From assembly GCF_022664455.2 (NCBI RefSeq), contig NZ_JAKRKC020000001.1, positions 2,857,001 to 2,921,000 on the forward strand: 64,000 bases of DNA. Direction: 5' to 3'. Of this stretch, positions 48,790 to 56,520 are shown one piece after another. Numbering within the stretch: position 1 is the first letter of the stretch; each line of letters begins with the position of its first letter. The position numbers and the translations under genes are program-made. The notes below the pieces were generated by a model. That model did no database searches and was not told the origin of the DNA. It saw only the letters and a list, made by a program, of their open reading frames with translations. This DNA comes from Actinomadura luzonensis. GTDB taxonomy: Bacteria > Actinomycetota > Actinomycetes > Streptosporangiales > Streptosporangiaceae.

Positions 48790-49464
48790 TCAGGGCGCGA
48801 GCCAGCGGGCCGTCGGCCAGCCCTCCCGCCGCCACGCGCTGTCCCAGAACATCCACTCGTAGGCCGCCGCCGTCCGGTAGGCCCGCGCCATCGCCTCCCG
48901 CGTGCCCGGGTCCGCGGCGGCGGCGAGCCGGTCGGCGATGGCCTTGGCCTGCGTCACCGACGCCGCGAACGCCGGGTCGGAGTAGGTGGAGATCCACTTG
49001 CCGTACGGGTGGCCGGTGAGGTCGCCCGCCCGCCGCAGCAGCGCCGTCCCCACGTCCTGGTAGATCCAGAAGCACGGCAGCACCGCCGCCGCCAGCACCG
49101 GGTACGGCGCCGCCAGCGCCGTGGCCTGCAGGTACGACGCGTACGCCAGGCACGTCGGCGAGGTGGGCAGCCCGGCCGCGTCCGCGCCCAGCTCGGCCAC
49201 GTACCCGGCGTGCAGCAGCCGCTCGGCGGCCAGCGCGGTGTGCGCGCTCTGCGCGAAGAACGCCGCCTCCGCCGGGTCGGCGGCGCGGGCCGAGGCGGTG
49301 GCGAGCGCCTTGGAGAACGCCTCCAGGTAGCGGGCGTCCTGCACGATGTAGAAGGCGAACCGGCCGGCGTCGAGGGTGCCGTCGCCGAGCGCGACGTTGA
49401 ACGGGTGCTCGTGGATGGCGGTCATCAGGTCGGCCGTACGCAGCCACATGTCATCGCAGAACAT
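48790..49464 (-). CDS. tenA: TenA-family aminopyrimidine aminohydrolase/thiaminase II
   Basis: 224 aa all-helical. YIVQDARYLEAFSKAL matches the Y-QD-YL motif and LPCFWIYQDVG carries the catalytic cysteine with the conserved W and Y. AHTALAAERLLHAGYVAEL fits the family middle, and SDPAFAASV the late segment. It salvages the pyrimidine part of thiamine. A TPP-riboswitch-like sequence precedes the ATG, and GAAGGGA there is also the ribosome binding site. It is convergent with the 48129 gene. Confidence 0.93.
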   Translation of the reverse strand: MFCDDMWLRTADLMTAIHEHPFNVALGDGTLDAGRFAFYIVQDARYLEAFSKALATASARAADPAEAAFFAQSAHTALAAERLLHAGYVAELGADAAGLPTSPTCLAYASYLQATALAAPYPVLAAAVLPCFWIYQDVGTALLRRAGDLTGHPYGKWISTYSDPAFAASVTQAKAIADRLAAAADPGTREAMARAYRTAAAYEWMFWDSAWRREGWPTARWLAP

Positions 49465-49513
49465 GACGTCCCTTCGCTGGTGGGAGCTGAATCAGGTTCG
49501 AACAGGGGCTCAG
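49465..49513 (-). ncRNA. Partial TPP-riboswitch-like leader of tenA
   Basis: Read on the minus strand, CTGAG (49513-49509) is followed by GAACCTGATTCAG and then CCAGCGAAGGGA, ending 4 bases before the tenA ATG. These are the conserved 3' segments of the thi-box (CUGAGA, ACCUGAU, CCxGCGxAGGGA). The usual 5' GGGxGC segment is not clear; it would lie inside the end of the upstream phosphatase gene. Aptamer may be degenerate. Confidence 0.5.
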
Positions 49514-50103
49514 AGGCGCAGCTCGGGCGGGAAGCCGGTCCAGCGCAGCCCGGCCGGCAGGTGCGCCGTGTCGTTGAGCAACAGGAGCGCGGGCGGCCGG
49601 TCGGCGGTGTAGCGGATGACGGTGAGCGCGGCGTTGGCGTGGTTGAGCCCGAGCCAGCGCCGCGGCGGGGCCTCCAGGGCGGCGCGCACCAGCCAGCCGA
49701 TGAGGAAGTTGTGCGTGACCACCAGCTCGTGGCGGGGCACGTCGCCCGCCACCGGGCCGGTGAACGCGCGCTCCGCCGCCTCCGCGAGCGCGGGCTCGGC
49801 CGCCGGGAAGCGCCGGACGAGGTCGAGCAGCGGCCCGGCCACCTCCTCCTCACCCGGCGTGTACGGGACGTAGTCCCCGGCCGCCTCGGCGGGGAGCAAC
49901 GGGACGTCAGGGAGATACCGCCCGACCAGGTGGGCCGTCTGCGTGGTGCGCAGGGCGGGCCCGTGGTGCACGGCGGCGAGCGGGACGTGGCGCAGTCGTT
50001 CGCCCAGCAGCACGGCCTGGCGGCGGCCCGCGGGGGTCAGCACCGCGTCGTCGCCGTCGCCGATGGCCTCGGCGTGCCGGGTGAGGTACAGGTAACGGGT
50101 CAT
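49510..50103 (-). CDS. Histidine phosphatase superfamily (SixA/phosphoglycerate mutase-like)
   Basis: 197 aa from ATG 50103 (ATG 50115 is an alternative). The catalytic motif is LYLTRHAEA (RHA replaces the usual RHG, as in SixA/RH phosphatases). ALRTTQTAHLVG holds the second Arg, and VVTHNFLIGWLVR supplies the second catalytic His. GDYVPYTPGEEE is the acid-residue region. It dephosphorylates a small metabolite or phosphohistidine. Its 3' end overlaps the tenA leader. Divergent from the LigD-type gene with 33 bases between starts. Confidence 0.88.
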   Translation of the reverse strand: MTRYLYLTRHAEAIGDGDDAVLTPAGRRQAVLLGERLRHVPLAAVHHGPALRTTQTAHLVGRYLPDVPLLPAEAAGDYVPYTPGEEEVAGPLLDLVRRFPAAEPALAEAAERAFTGPVAGDVPRHELVVTHNFLIGWLVRAALEAPPRRWLGLNHANAALTVIRYTADRPPALLLLNDTAHLPAGLRWTGFPPELRL

Positions 50104-50136
50104 GATCTGGCCCATTGTCCCCGATATCGTGGGCTG

Positions 50137-51087
50137 ATGACCGGCGATGAGACGCGCGAGGGCGTGACGCTGACCAATCTCGACCAGCCGCTGTTCGACG
50201 GGGCCGAGGCCACCAAGCGCGACCTGGTCGACTATCTCGACGCGATCGCCGGCCGCCTGGTGCCGGCGCTGCGCGGCCGGGCGCTGTCGGTCGTCCGGGT
50301 GCGGCCCGGGCAGGAGCCGTTCATGCAGAAGAACCTGCCCAAGTACGCGCCCGCGTGGATCGAGCGCGTCTCGGTGTGGGCGGAGGCGTCGCACCGGCAG
50401 GTGACGTACGCGCTGTGCAACGACCGGCGAACGCTCATCTGGTTCGGCAACCAGCGGGCGGTGGAGTACCACCCCGCGCTGTGGGCCGGCGACCACTTCA
50501 CCCACCTGGTGCTGGACCTCGACCCGCCGGAGGGCTCGGAGTCGTTCGGGCTGGCCGTGCGGGCGGCGTTCCTGGTGCGGCAGGCGCTGGCGGAGGCGGG
50601 GCTCGCGGGCGCGGTGAAGACCAGCGGAGCCAAGGGCGTGCACGTGTTCGTGCCGGTGGAGGCGGGCGTGCCGGCGGAGGACCTGGCCGCCGCCACCCGC
50701 GCGCTCGGGGCCCGCGCCGAGCGGGTGGACCCCTCGCTCGCGACCACGGCGTTCATCAGGGAGGACCGCGCGGGCAAGGTCTTCATCGACTCGACGCGGG
50801 CGGGCGGCGCGACGGTCGTGGCCGCCTACAGCCCGCGGATCCGGCCCGGCGTGCCGGTGTCGTTCCCGGTGCCGTGGTCGGACCTCGACCGGGTCGCGCC
50901 ACGGGACTTCACCGTCCGTACGGTGCCCGCCCTGGCCGGGGCGGGCGACCCGTGGGCGGAGGCGATGCCCGCGCCGCAGCGGCTGCCGGCCGACCTGGTG
51001 GAGGAGGGGCACACGATCCCGGTGGCGCGGGTGCAGGCGATGCACGAGGGCAAGCGCCGGGCCCGCGCTCGCCGGAACGAATCCTGA
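50137..51087 (+). CDS. LigD-type polymerase/primase domain protein
   Basis: 316 aa, a stand-alone PolDom of the archaeo-eukaryotic primase fold. FDGAEATKRDLVDYLDAIAG begins the domain, FMQKNLPKYAPAWIERVSVW is a LigD signature, and HFTHLVLDLDPPEG gives the catalytic DxD aspartates. TSGAKGVHVFVPVE and VFIDSTRAGGATVVAAYSPR follow. In mycobacteria such domains fill gaps with ribonucleotides during end joining with Ku. No Ku or ligase gene is in the window. Nearly leaderless ATG start. Confidence 0.92.
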   Translation: MTGDETREGVTLTNLDQPLFDGAEATKRDLVDYLDAIAGRLVPALRGRALSVVRVRPGQEPFMQKNLPKYAPAWIERVSVWAEASHRQVTYALCNDRRTLIWFGNQRAVEYHPALWAGDHFTHLVLDLDPPEGSESFGLAVRAAFLVRQALAEAGLAGAVKTSGAKGVHVFVPVEAGVPAEDLAAATRALGARAERVDPSLATTAFIREDRAGKVFIDSTRAGGATVVAAYSPRIRPGVPVSFPVPWSDLDRVAPRDFTVRTVPALAGAGDPWAEAMPAPQRLPADLVEEGHTIPVARVQAMHEGKRRARARRNES

Positions 51088-51119
51088 AATAGGGGACACT
51101 TTCTGAAATAAGGGACACT
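51084..51119. repeat. Two 17-bp direct repeats after the LigD-type gene
   Basis: CTGAAATAGGGGACACT (51084-51100) and CTGAAATAAGGGACACT (51103-51119) differ at one base and are 19 bp apart. The first includes the stop codon of the polymerase gene. They are 103 bp before the aminopeptidase start and may be a transcription-factor site. Confidence 0.8.
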
Positions 51120-51221
51120 GGGCCTTTTCACTGGCTGAGTGCCGGGTTACGGTCGCGTTCGGCGCGGCTCGGGGGGAAACGCGCGCCTTTCCCGTATCCG
51201 GCAAGCTGGGAGCTTCCTCGT

Positions 51222-52739
51222 ATGCGCATGCCCAGACCCGTCGTCGCCCTCGCCTTACCCCTGGCGCTGATCGCCACGGCCCTCACCGCGCCCGCCGCCA
51301 CCGCGTCGGCCACGGGCCTCGACGACGTCTTCGCCAAACTGCTCGTCAAGCAGGTCAAGGGCGCCAACGTCACCAAGCACCTCCAGGCACTCCAGTCCAT
51401 CGCCGACGCCAACGGCGGCACCCGGGCCGCCGGCACCCCCGGCTACGACGCCTCCCGCGACTACGTCGCCGGCAAGCTGCGCAAGGCCGGCTACAAGGTC
51501 ACCCTCCAGCCGATCAACTACGTGCGGAGCTGGAGCGAGAAGAGCCCGGCCACCCTTGAGGTGCCCGGCGGCAAGGCGTACGTGCCCGGCGAGGACTTCT
51601 TCACCTTCGAGCCCTCCCCGTCCGGCGAGGTCACCGCGCAGGTCCAGGGCGTGGACCTGACGCTGCCGCCGGCCCCCGCGCCCAGCTCCACCAGCGGCTG
51701 CGAGGCGGCCGACTTCGCCGGGTTCGTCGCCGGGCGCATCGCGCTCATCCAGCGCGGCACCTGCCCGTTCGTCAACAAGGTGCAGAACGCCCGGGCCGCC
51801 GGCGCGAGCGGCGTCATCGTCTTCAACGAGGGACAGCCGGGCCGGACCGACGCCTACCCGCTGGACATCGGCGAGTGGCGGGCCGGCATCCCCATGGTCT
51901 TCGCCGACTTCGCCGTGGGCAACGAGCTGGCCGCCACGCCCGGCGCGACCGTGCACCTCAAGGTCGACGCCGACCTCGTGCTCGGCACCAACGACAACGT
52001 GATCGCCGAGTCCCGCCTCGGCGACCCGCGCAACGTCGTCATGGTCGGCGCGCACCTCGACAGCGTGCCCGCCGGGCCCGGCATCAACGACAACGGCTCG
52101 GGCAGCGCCGCCATCCTGGAGGTCGCCCGGCAGATGGCGCTCTACCCGGTGAAGAACAAGGTCCGCTTCGCCTTCTGGGCGGGCGAGGAGATCGGGCTGC
52201 TCGGCTCCGACCAGTACGTGGCCTCGCTGTCGCAGGAGCAGCGCGACCGCATCCGCCTCTACCTGAACTTCGACATGATCGCCTCGCCGAACTACGCGTA
52301 CAAGCTGTACGACGGCGACGACTCGGACGGCGTCGGCTCCCCGGCGGGCCCGCCCGGCTCGGCCCAGATCGAGCAGCGGCTCGCCGCGTTCTTCGGCTCG
52401 CGCGACCTGCCGACGAACGGCACCGACTTCGACGGCCGCTCCGACTACGGGCCGTTCATCGAGGTCGGCATCCCGTCCGGCGGCATCTTCACCGGCGCCG
52501 AGGGCATCAAGACGGCCGAGGAGGCCGCGCTGTTCGGCGGAACGGCGGGGGCCGCCTACGACGCCTGCTACCACCAGGCGTGCGACACGATCGCCAACAT
52601 CGACGCGACGGCGCTGGACGTCGACTCCGACGCCATCGCCGACTCCGTCGCCCGCTACGCCTTCGACCTGAGCACCATCCCGCCGCGCACCACCGCCAAG
52701 GCCGCCGCCGCCCTGACGGCGGCGGGCACGGCGAGCTGA
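51222..52739 (+). CDS. Secreted M28 aminopeptidase with PA domain
   Basis: 505 aa. Signal peptide 1-29 (ending ATASA). The PA insert (about 125-245) has CEAADFAGFVAGRIALIQRG and a cysteine pair. The M28 zinc ligands lie in VGAHLDSVPAGPGINDNGSG (His, Asp), AFWAGEEIGLLGSD (Glu-Glu) and FDMIASPN (Asp). A further His is in YHQACDT. It resembles Streptomyces griseus aminopeptidase, removing N-terminal residues from peptides outside the cell. No prodomain is obvious. Confidence 0.94.
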   Translation: MRMPRPVVALALPLALIATALTAPAATASATGLDDVFAKLLVKQVKGANVTKHLQALQSIADANGGTRAAGTPGYDASRDYVAGKLRKAGYKVTLQPINYVRSWSEKSPATLEVPGGKAYVPGEDFFTFEPSPSGEVTAQVQGVDLTLPPAPAPSSTSGCEAADFAGFVAGRIALIQRGTCPFVNKVQNARAAGASGVIVFNEGQPGRTDAYPLDIGEWRAGIPMVFADFAVGNELAATPGATVHLKVDADLVLGTNDNVIAESRLGDPRNVVMVGAHLDSVPAGPGINDNGSGSAAILEVARQMALYPVKNKVRFAFWAGEEIGLLGSDQYVASLSQEQRDRIRLYLNFDMIASPNYAYKLYDGDDSDGVGSPAGPPGSAQIEQRLAAFFGSRDLPTNGTDFDGRSDYGPFIEVGIPSGGIFTGAEGIKTAEEAALFGGTAGAAYDACYHQACDTIANIDATALDVDSDAIADSVARYAFDLSTIPPRTTAKAAAALTAAGTAS

Positions 52740-52782
52740 CCCGCTCCACCATCCCCGCGCCGCCGGGCGTGGCCGCTCCCTT

Positions 52783-53391
52783 TCACGGGGACGCGGCCAC
52801 GCCCGGCCGCAGCGCCGCCACGACCGCCTTCGGGTCGTCGGCGAAGAACGTGACCCGGGTGACCTCGGCCCGCCGCCCCAGCGGCCGCACGGCCGTGACG
52901 GGCCGGGCCAGCTCGACCGTCACGTTGGTACGCGACCCCACCGCCACCCGCAGGTGCCCGTCCACCACGGACACCAGGCGCTTCTCGTCCGCGCCGCGCC
53001 CGGCCCGCACCCCGGTGATCAGCTCCCTCGGTACGCGCAGGTCGAAGTAGGCGCCGTAGCGCACCCGCAGTTCCTCGCCGGTGACCACGTGCGGCCGCGT
53101 CGCGCAGGTGGCGGCCGTCATCAGCCCGAACAGCACCCCGTACACGCCGGCCACCAGCACCGGGTACCGCACCCACCCCGGCACCCCGACCGCGGCCAGC
53201 AGCAGGTCCACCACCACGGTCTCGACCGCCATCGCGAACACCAGCAACGCCAGCGTGACCGCCTGCTCCCCGGCGTACCCCGCCGCCACCGCCCCCGGTG
53301 GCACCCCGTGCCGCCGCCGCAGCACCCACAGCACGAGGCCGCCGAACCCCTTGACCTCGAACCCCAGGACCCGCAACGCCACCCTGACCAT
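52783..53391 (-). CDS. Hypothetical membrane protein
   Basis: 202 aa from ATG 53391 with GAAGGGG upstream. A short cytoplasmic start (MVRVALRVLGFEVKGFGGLV) leads to two hydrophobic hairpins (QAVTLALLVFAMAVETVVVDLLLAAV; VRYPVLVAGVYGVLFGLMTAA). The C-terminal 100 residues look like a beta-rich bacterial PH-like domain (EELRVRYGAYFDLRVPRELI, RVTFFADDPKAVVAAL). Common in actinobacteria, function unknown. It is divergent from the ArsR fusion. Confidence 0.7.
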   Translation of the reverse strand: MVRVALRVLGFEVKGFGGLVLWVLRRRHGVPPGAVAAGYAGEQAVTLALLVFAMAVETVVVDLLLAAVGVPGWVRYPVLVAGVYGVLFGLMTAATCATRPHVVTGEELRVRYGAYFDLRVPRELITGVRAGRGADEKRLVSVVDGHLRVAVGSRTNVTVELARPVTAVRPLGRRAEVTRVTFFADDPKAVVAALRPGVAASP

Positions 53392-53465
53392 CCATGCCCC
53401 TTCCGTCGCCTCCCCCCAAGTGCACACGTTGACGTCGCGTCAAGGTCAAGCCGGCGCCCTGCGTA

Positions 53466-53515
53466 TTGACATGCAGCCGTTCGGCTGCCTATCTTAAAGG
53501 CAGCCAAACAGCTGC
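53466..53515 (+). promoter_or_regulatory. ArsR promoter with operator in the -35/-10 spacer
   Basis: TTGACA (53466-53471), 18-bp spacer, TATCTT (53490-53495). The spacer holds a perfect 7-bp-arm palindrome, GCAGCCG-TT-CGGCTGC (53473-53488). A second copy, GCAGC-caaaca-GCTGC (53500-53515), overlaps the start site. Binding at either would block RNA polymerase. Confidence 0.8.
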
Positions 53516-53549
53516 ATATCCATCGAGGGCAACGGGTACGAGGACGGGC

Positions 53550-54344
53550 ATGGACGAGGTGTTCAAGGCACTGGCCGATCCGAGCCGGCGCGCGCTGCTC
53601 GACTCGCTCAACGCCCGCAACGGGCAGACGCTGCGCGAACTGTGCGCCGGGCTCGACATGGCCCGGCAGTCCGTCAGCAAGCACCTCGCGGTGCTGGAGG
53701 AGGCCGGGCTCGTCACCACCGTGCGGCGGGGGCGGGAGAAGCTGCACTACCTCAACGCCGCGCCCGTGCACGAGATCGCCCACCGGTGGATCAGCCGCTA
53801 CGACCAGGCCAGGGTCCAAGCCCTGGCGGACCTGAAACTCGCCCTGGAGGAACCCCCGATGGACGCGCCGACCTTCGTCTACACCACCTACATCCGCACC
53901 ACCCCACAGAAGCTCTGGCAGGCGCTCACCGAGCCCGCCTTCACGAGCCGCTACTGGGCCACCGAGTTCACCACCGACTGGGCCGCCGGCTCGCCGATGA
54001 CCTGGGACAACCACGGCGTCGTGATCGACGACCCGGAGCAGGTCGTCCTGGAGTCCGACCCCTACAACCGGCTCTCCTACACCTGGCACGCCATCACCCC
54101 CGAGCTGGCCAAGCGCTTCGGCTGGGACGAGGAGATGCTCGCCCGGCTGTCCGGCGAGGCCCGCTCGAAGGTCACCTTCACCATCGAGGAGGCCGCCTCG
54201 CAGGTCGTGAAGCTCACCGTCGTGCACGACGGCTTCCAGCCGGGGTCGAGCCTGGCCGAGATGGTCAGCCACGGCTGGCCCAACGTGGTGGCGAGCCTGA
54301 AGTCGCTGCTGGAGACGGGCGAGCCGCTGCCCGCCGACGCCTGA
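53550..54344 (+). CDS. ArsR-family repressor fused to an AHSA1/SRPBCC domain
   Basis: 264 aa from ATG 53550. Residues 1-100 are an ArsR winged helix (MDEVFKALADPSRRALLDSL, TLRELCAGLDMARQSVSKHL, GLVTTVRRGREKLHYLNAAP). Residues 105-264 are an activator-of-Hsp90/START-like domain (FVYTTYIRTTPQKLWQALTE, YWATEFTTDWAAGSPMTW, LVLE-type strands, LKSLLETGEPL). In most genomes these are two adjacent genes; here they are one protein, so ligand binding by the hydrophobic SRPBCC cavity may directly control DNA binding. The promoter upstream carries two palindromes typical of autoregulation. Confidence 0.92.
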   Translation: MDEVFKALADPSRRALLDSLNARNGQTLRELCAGLDMARQSVSKHLAVLEEAGLVTTVRRGREKLHYLNAAPVHEIAHRWISRYDQARVQALADLKLALEEPPMDAPTFVYTTYIRTTPQKLWQALTEPAFTSRYWATEFTTDWAAGSPMTWDNHGVVIDDPEQVVLESDPYNRLSYTWHAITPELAKRFGWDEEMLARLSGEARSKVTFTIEEAASQVVKLTVVHDGFQPGSSLAEMVSHGWPNVVASLKSLLETGEPLPADA

Positions 54345-54511
54345 CCGCGACCCCGCGGGCACGGTCACGAGCCCTTCGCCACCCTCCCCCCGGCCGCCTG
54401 AACAATCTGGCATGGCGTTGAACCCCCGGCCGCCGCCCGGCGTACAACGTGGCGGACAACGGCACCCGCGGAGGTGCCTGACCTGCGCCGATCACCTGCC
54501 ACGGGGATGCG

Positions 54512-55216
54512 ATGGCGATGGACTTTCACGGATGGAGCGACGGCCTCGCGCTGCGGCCGCGCGACTACCTGGCGAGCGGCGGCCGGCCGCTCCTCGACGT
54601 CGTACGGAGCGAGGGCCCGTTCCGGGGCGAGACCCTCTACCTGCTGGCCCTCGGCACCGCCGCCACCATGGCGCGGCTGCACCTGGCCGGGATCGCGGGC
54701 CTGCGGCTCGGCCCGGACAACGTGCTGCTCGGCCCGTACGGGCAGGCGAGCTTCGCGCCCGGCCCGCGCGACAGCGAGTTCCCGTCGCACGACGTGCGGG
54801 CGTGGGCCGAGGTGATGGTGTTCGCCGCGACCGGGCAGGAGGCGGGGCCGGGCGAGGAGCCCGACCTCGACCGGCTGCTGCCCGCGCTGCGCGCCGTCGT
54901 GGACGAGTGCCGCCGCCCCGACCCCGAGTGCCGCCCCACGGCCGCCGACCTGGTGGCCATCCTGCTCGGCCGGCCCGCCCCGCCCCACCGGGCGGCCGCC
55001 GAGCGGCTGCTGCGCGAGGCCGAGAGCCGGCTCCGGCCGCACCGGCCGCCCGCGTACGAGGAGTCGCTGGTCGCCGTGCCGCTGTGGCGCAGGCCCGCCT
55101 TCCTCGCCGGGGTCGCGCTCGGGCTGGCCGTGGTCGCGTTGCTGGCCGGGGCGGTCGTCCTGGTCTCCGCGCTGGCTGCGGGGAACGTTCCAGCGGGCGC
55201 GGTGCCGCATGGCTGA
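54512..55216 (+). CDS. Membrane-anchored pseudokinase of the type VII locus
   Basis: 234 aa. The fold resembles the C-lobe of a bacterial Ser/Thr kinase: ALGTAATMARLHLAGIAGLR corresponds to the helix before HRD, LGPDNVLLGPYGQASFAPG to the catalytic loop and DFG, HDVRAWAEVMVFAATGQ to helix F, and CRPTAADLVAILLG to helix I. The N-lobe with its lysine is missing, HRD is replaced and DFG is absent, so it should not phosphorylate. A membrane helix lies at about 196-225. It probably scaffolds the ESX-like machinery that follows. The next gene starts 8 bases inside its end. Confidence 0.75.
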   Translation: MAMDFHGWSDGLALRPRDYLASGGRPLLDVVRSEGPFRGETLYLLALGTAATMARLHLAGIAGLRLGPDNVLLGPYGQASFAPGPRDSEFPSHDVRAWAEVMVFAATGQEAGPGEEPDLDRLLPALRAVVDECRRPDPECRPTAADLVAILLGRPAPPHRAAAERLLREAESRLRPHRPPAYEESLVAVPLWRRPAFLAGVALGLAVVALLAGAVVLVSALAAGNVPAGAVPHG

Positions 55217-55505
55217 CGAGTTCGGCGCCGACCTGCGCGAGGCCGCAGCAGTCGCCCGCGACCTCAAGAGCATCCGCGCCGCGCTCGACGGCGGCCGGCT
55301 CGGCGCGCTCGCCGCCCACAGCGGCTCGGCGAAGGTGGACGAGGCCGTCCGGACGTTCTTCGCCGAGTCCTCCGACAACCGCGAGCGCATGGACCGCCTG
55401 CTCGACCGCGCCGCCGGCCTGCTCGACGCCCTGGTCGAGGGCGCGACCCGGCTGGACGCGGGCCTCGCGGACTCGCTCACCACCAAGACGGGAGACGCGT
55501 CATGA
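55209..55505 (+). CDS. ESX/WXG100-like small helical protein
   Basis: 98 aa, two long helices with a central break (about 40-48). MADEFGADLREAAAVARDLK and VDEAVRTFFAESSDNRERMD resemble ESX-associated and EspC-like proteins, with FF in place of a WXG turn. It overlaps the preceding gene by 8 bases and the next by 4. It is probably secreted with, or chaperones, the toxin of this locus. Confidence 0.65.
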   Translation: MADEFGADLREAAAVARDLKSIRAALDGGRLGALAAHSGSAKVDEAVRTFFAESSDNRERMDRLLDRAAGLLDALVEGATRLDAGLADSLTTKTGDAS

Positions 55506-55633
55506 AGGACCTCGGGCTCGGCGTGCTCGTCGGCATCCTGCTGGGCACCGTCGCGGCGTCGCTGACACTCGCGCTGGCCGACCTGCCTGTGGCGGCGCGG
55601 GCGTCGGCGGTGGAGGTGTACCGGCATGGCTGA
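55502..55633 (+). CDS. 43-aa single-pass membrane peptide
   Basis: MKDLGLGVLVGILLGTVAAS followed by LTLALADLPVAARASAVEVY and RHG. One membrane helix with a short tail. It overlaps the upstream gene by four bases (ATGA) and the downstream one by eight (ATGGCTGA), so translation is coupled throughout. Function unknown; a small membrane component of the secretion locus is likely. Confidence 0.65.
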   Translation: MKDLGLGVLVGILLGTVAASLTLALADLPVAARASAVEVYRHG

Positions 55634-56207
55634 GCCGCCCTTCGGCTTCACGGTACGGGTGCCGGACACCTGGTACGCCTTCGACGTGCTGCGCGCCGGC
55701 CGTACCGGCGACCTGGCCCGCCTGGTCGACGCCCGGGTGGCGGCCGCGCCCGAGCTCGCCCCGCACCGGCCGCTGCTGCTCAAGGTGCTGCGCGAGGTCG
55801 CCGACCTGGCGGCCAGGCGCGGCGCGGTGTTCTGCGCGGCGATGACCGACCACGGGGCGGGCGGTGCCGTGCTCGCCACGCTGATGGCGCTGCGCACGCC
55901 GGGCCCGCAGGACCCGGCCGGCGCCACGCCCGAGGCCATCGCCGCCGGCCTCGCCGGGCGCGGCGCCGAGCTGGTCGAGCTGGACGCGGGCCGCGCCGTC
56001 CGCGTCGCGGACGTCCGGACCGGCGGGGCGGGCGAGCCCGGCGCGGTCACCATGCAGACCCTCGTGCCGGTGCCCGGCGGGCACGGCGTGCTCGACCTGG
56101 TGCTCACCAGCCCGCACCCGGAGCTGGCCGAGCCCCTGCTCGACCTGTTCGACGCGATCAGCGCCACCCTGGCCTGGTCCGATCCCGTATCAGCCGCGAA
56201 GGAGTGA
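55626..56207 (+). CDS. Unknown protein of the type VII toxin locus
   Basis: 193 aa. It opens MAEPPFGFTVRVPDTWYAFD, and the end pattern GHGVLDLVLTSPHPELAEPL and LLDLFDAISATLAW resembles small beta-alpha proteins of the LpqN or PsbP-like type found near ESX genes. There is no signal peptide. Two similar 8-base overlaps (ATGGCTGA) join this gene and the one at 55209 to their neighbours. It may be a chaperone or an accessory factor. Not recognised with confidence. Confidence 0.6.
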   Translation: MAEPPFGFTVRVPDTWYAFDVLRAGRTGDLARLVDARVAAAPELAPHRPLLLKVLREVADLAARRGAVFCAAMTDHGAGGAVLATLMALRTPGPQDPAGATPEAIAAGLAGRGAELVELDAGRAVRVADVRTGGAGEPGAVTMQTLVPVPGGHGVLDLVLTSPHPELAEPLLDLFDAISATLAWSDPVSAAKE

Positions 56208-56213
56208 ACGATC

Positions 56214-56516
56214 ATGGCAGGTGGCATCCATCACCTCAGCTTCGCCCAGGTGGAGAGCAGCGCGACCCGGCTCAACAAGGAGAAGGAGGACATCGAAAGC
56301 CGCCTGACGCAGCTCAAGGCGATGATCGACCAGCTCGTCAGCAGCGACTTCGTCACCGAGCGCGCCTCGGGCAAGTTCCAGCAGGACTACGACCAGTGGA
56401 ACACCGGCGCCCGGCAGGTCATGCAGGGCCTGGAGGGCATGAGCACCTTCCTCAAGACCGCCGTCGCCAAGCACCACGAGCTGGACGCCTCGCTCAGTGG
56501 CGGCGCGGGGGCGTGA
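56214..56516 (+). CDS. WXG100-family type VII secretion protein
   Basis: 100 aa, with AAGGAG upstream. Two helices: GGIHHLSFAQVESSATRLNK through KAMIDQLVSSDFVTERASGK, then FQQDYDQWNTGARQVMQGLE. The turn has WNTGA rather than strict WXG, and SSDF at the place of SSxW. It likely dimerises with the 98-aa protein or with the N-terminal part of the RHS toxin and carries the secretion signal. It stops 4 bases before the toxin gene. Confidence 0.85.
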   Translation: MAGGIHHLSFAQVESSATRLNKEKEDIESRLTQLKAMIDQLVSSDFVTERASGKFQQDYDQWNTGARQVMQGLEGMSTFLKTAVAKHHELDASLSGGAGA

Positions 56517-56520
56517 CGAG

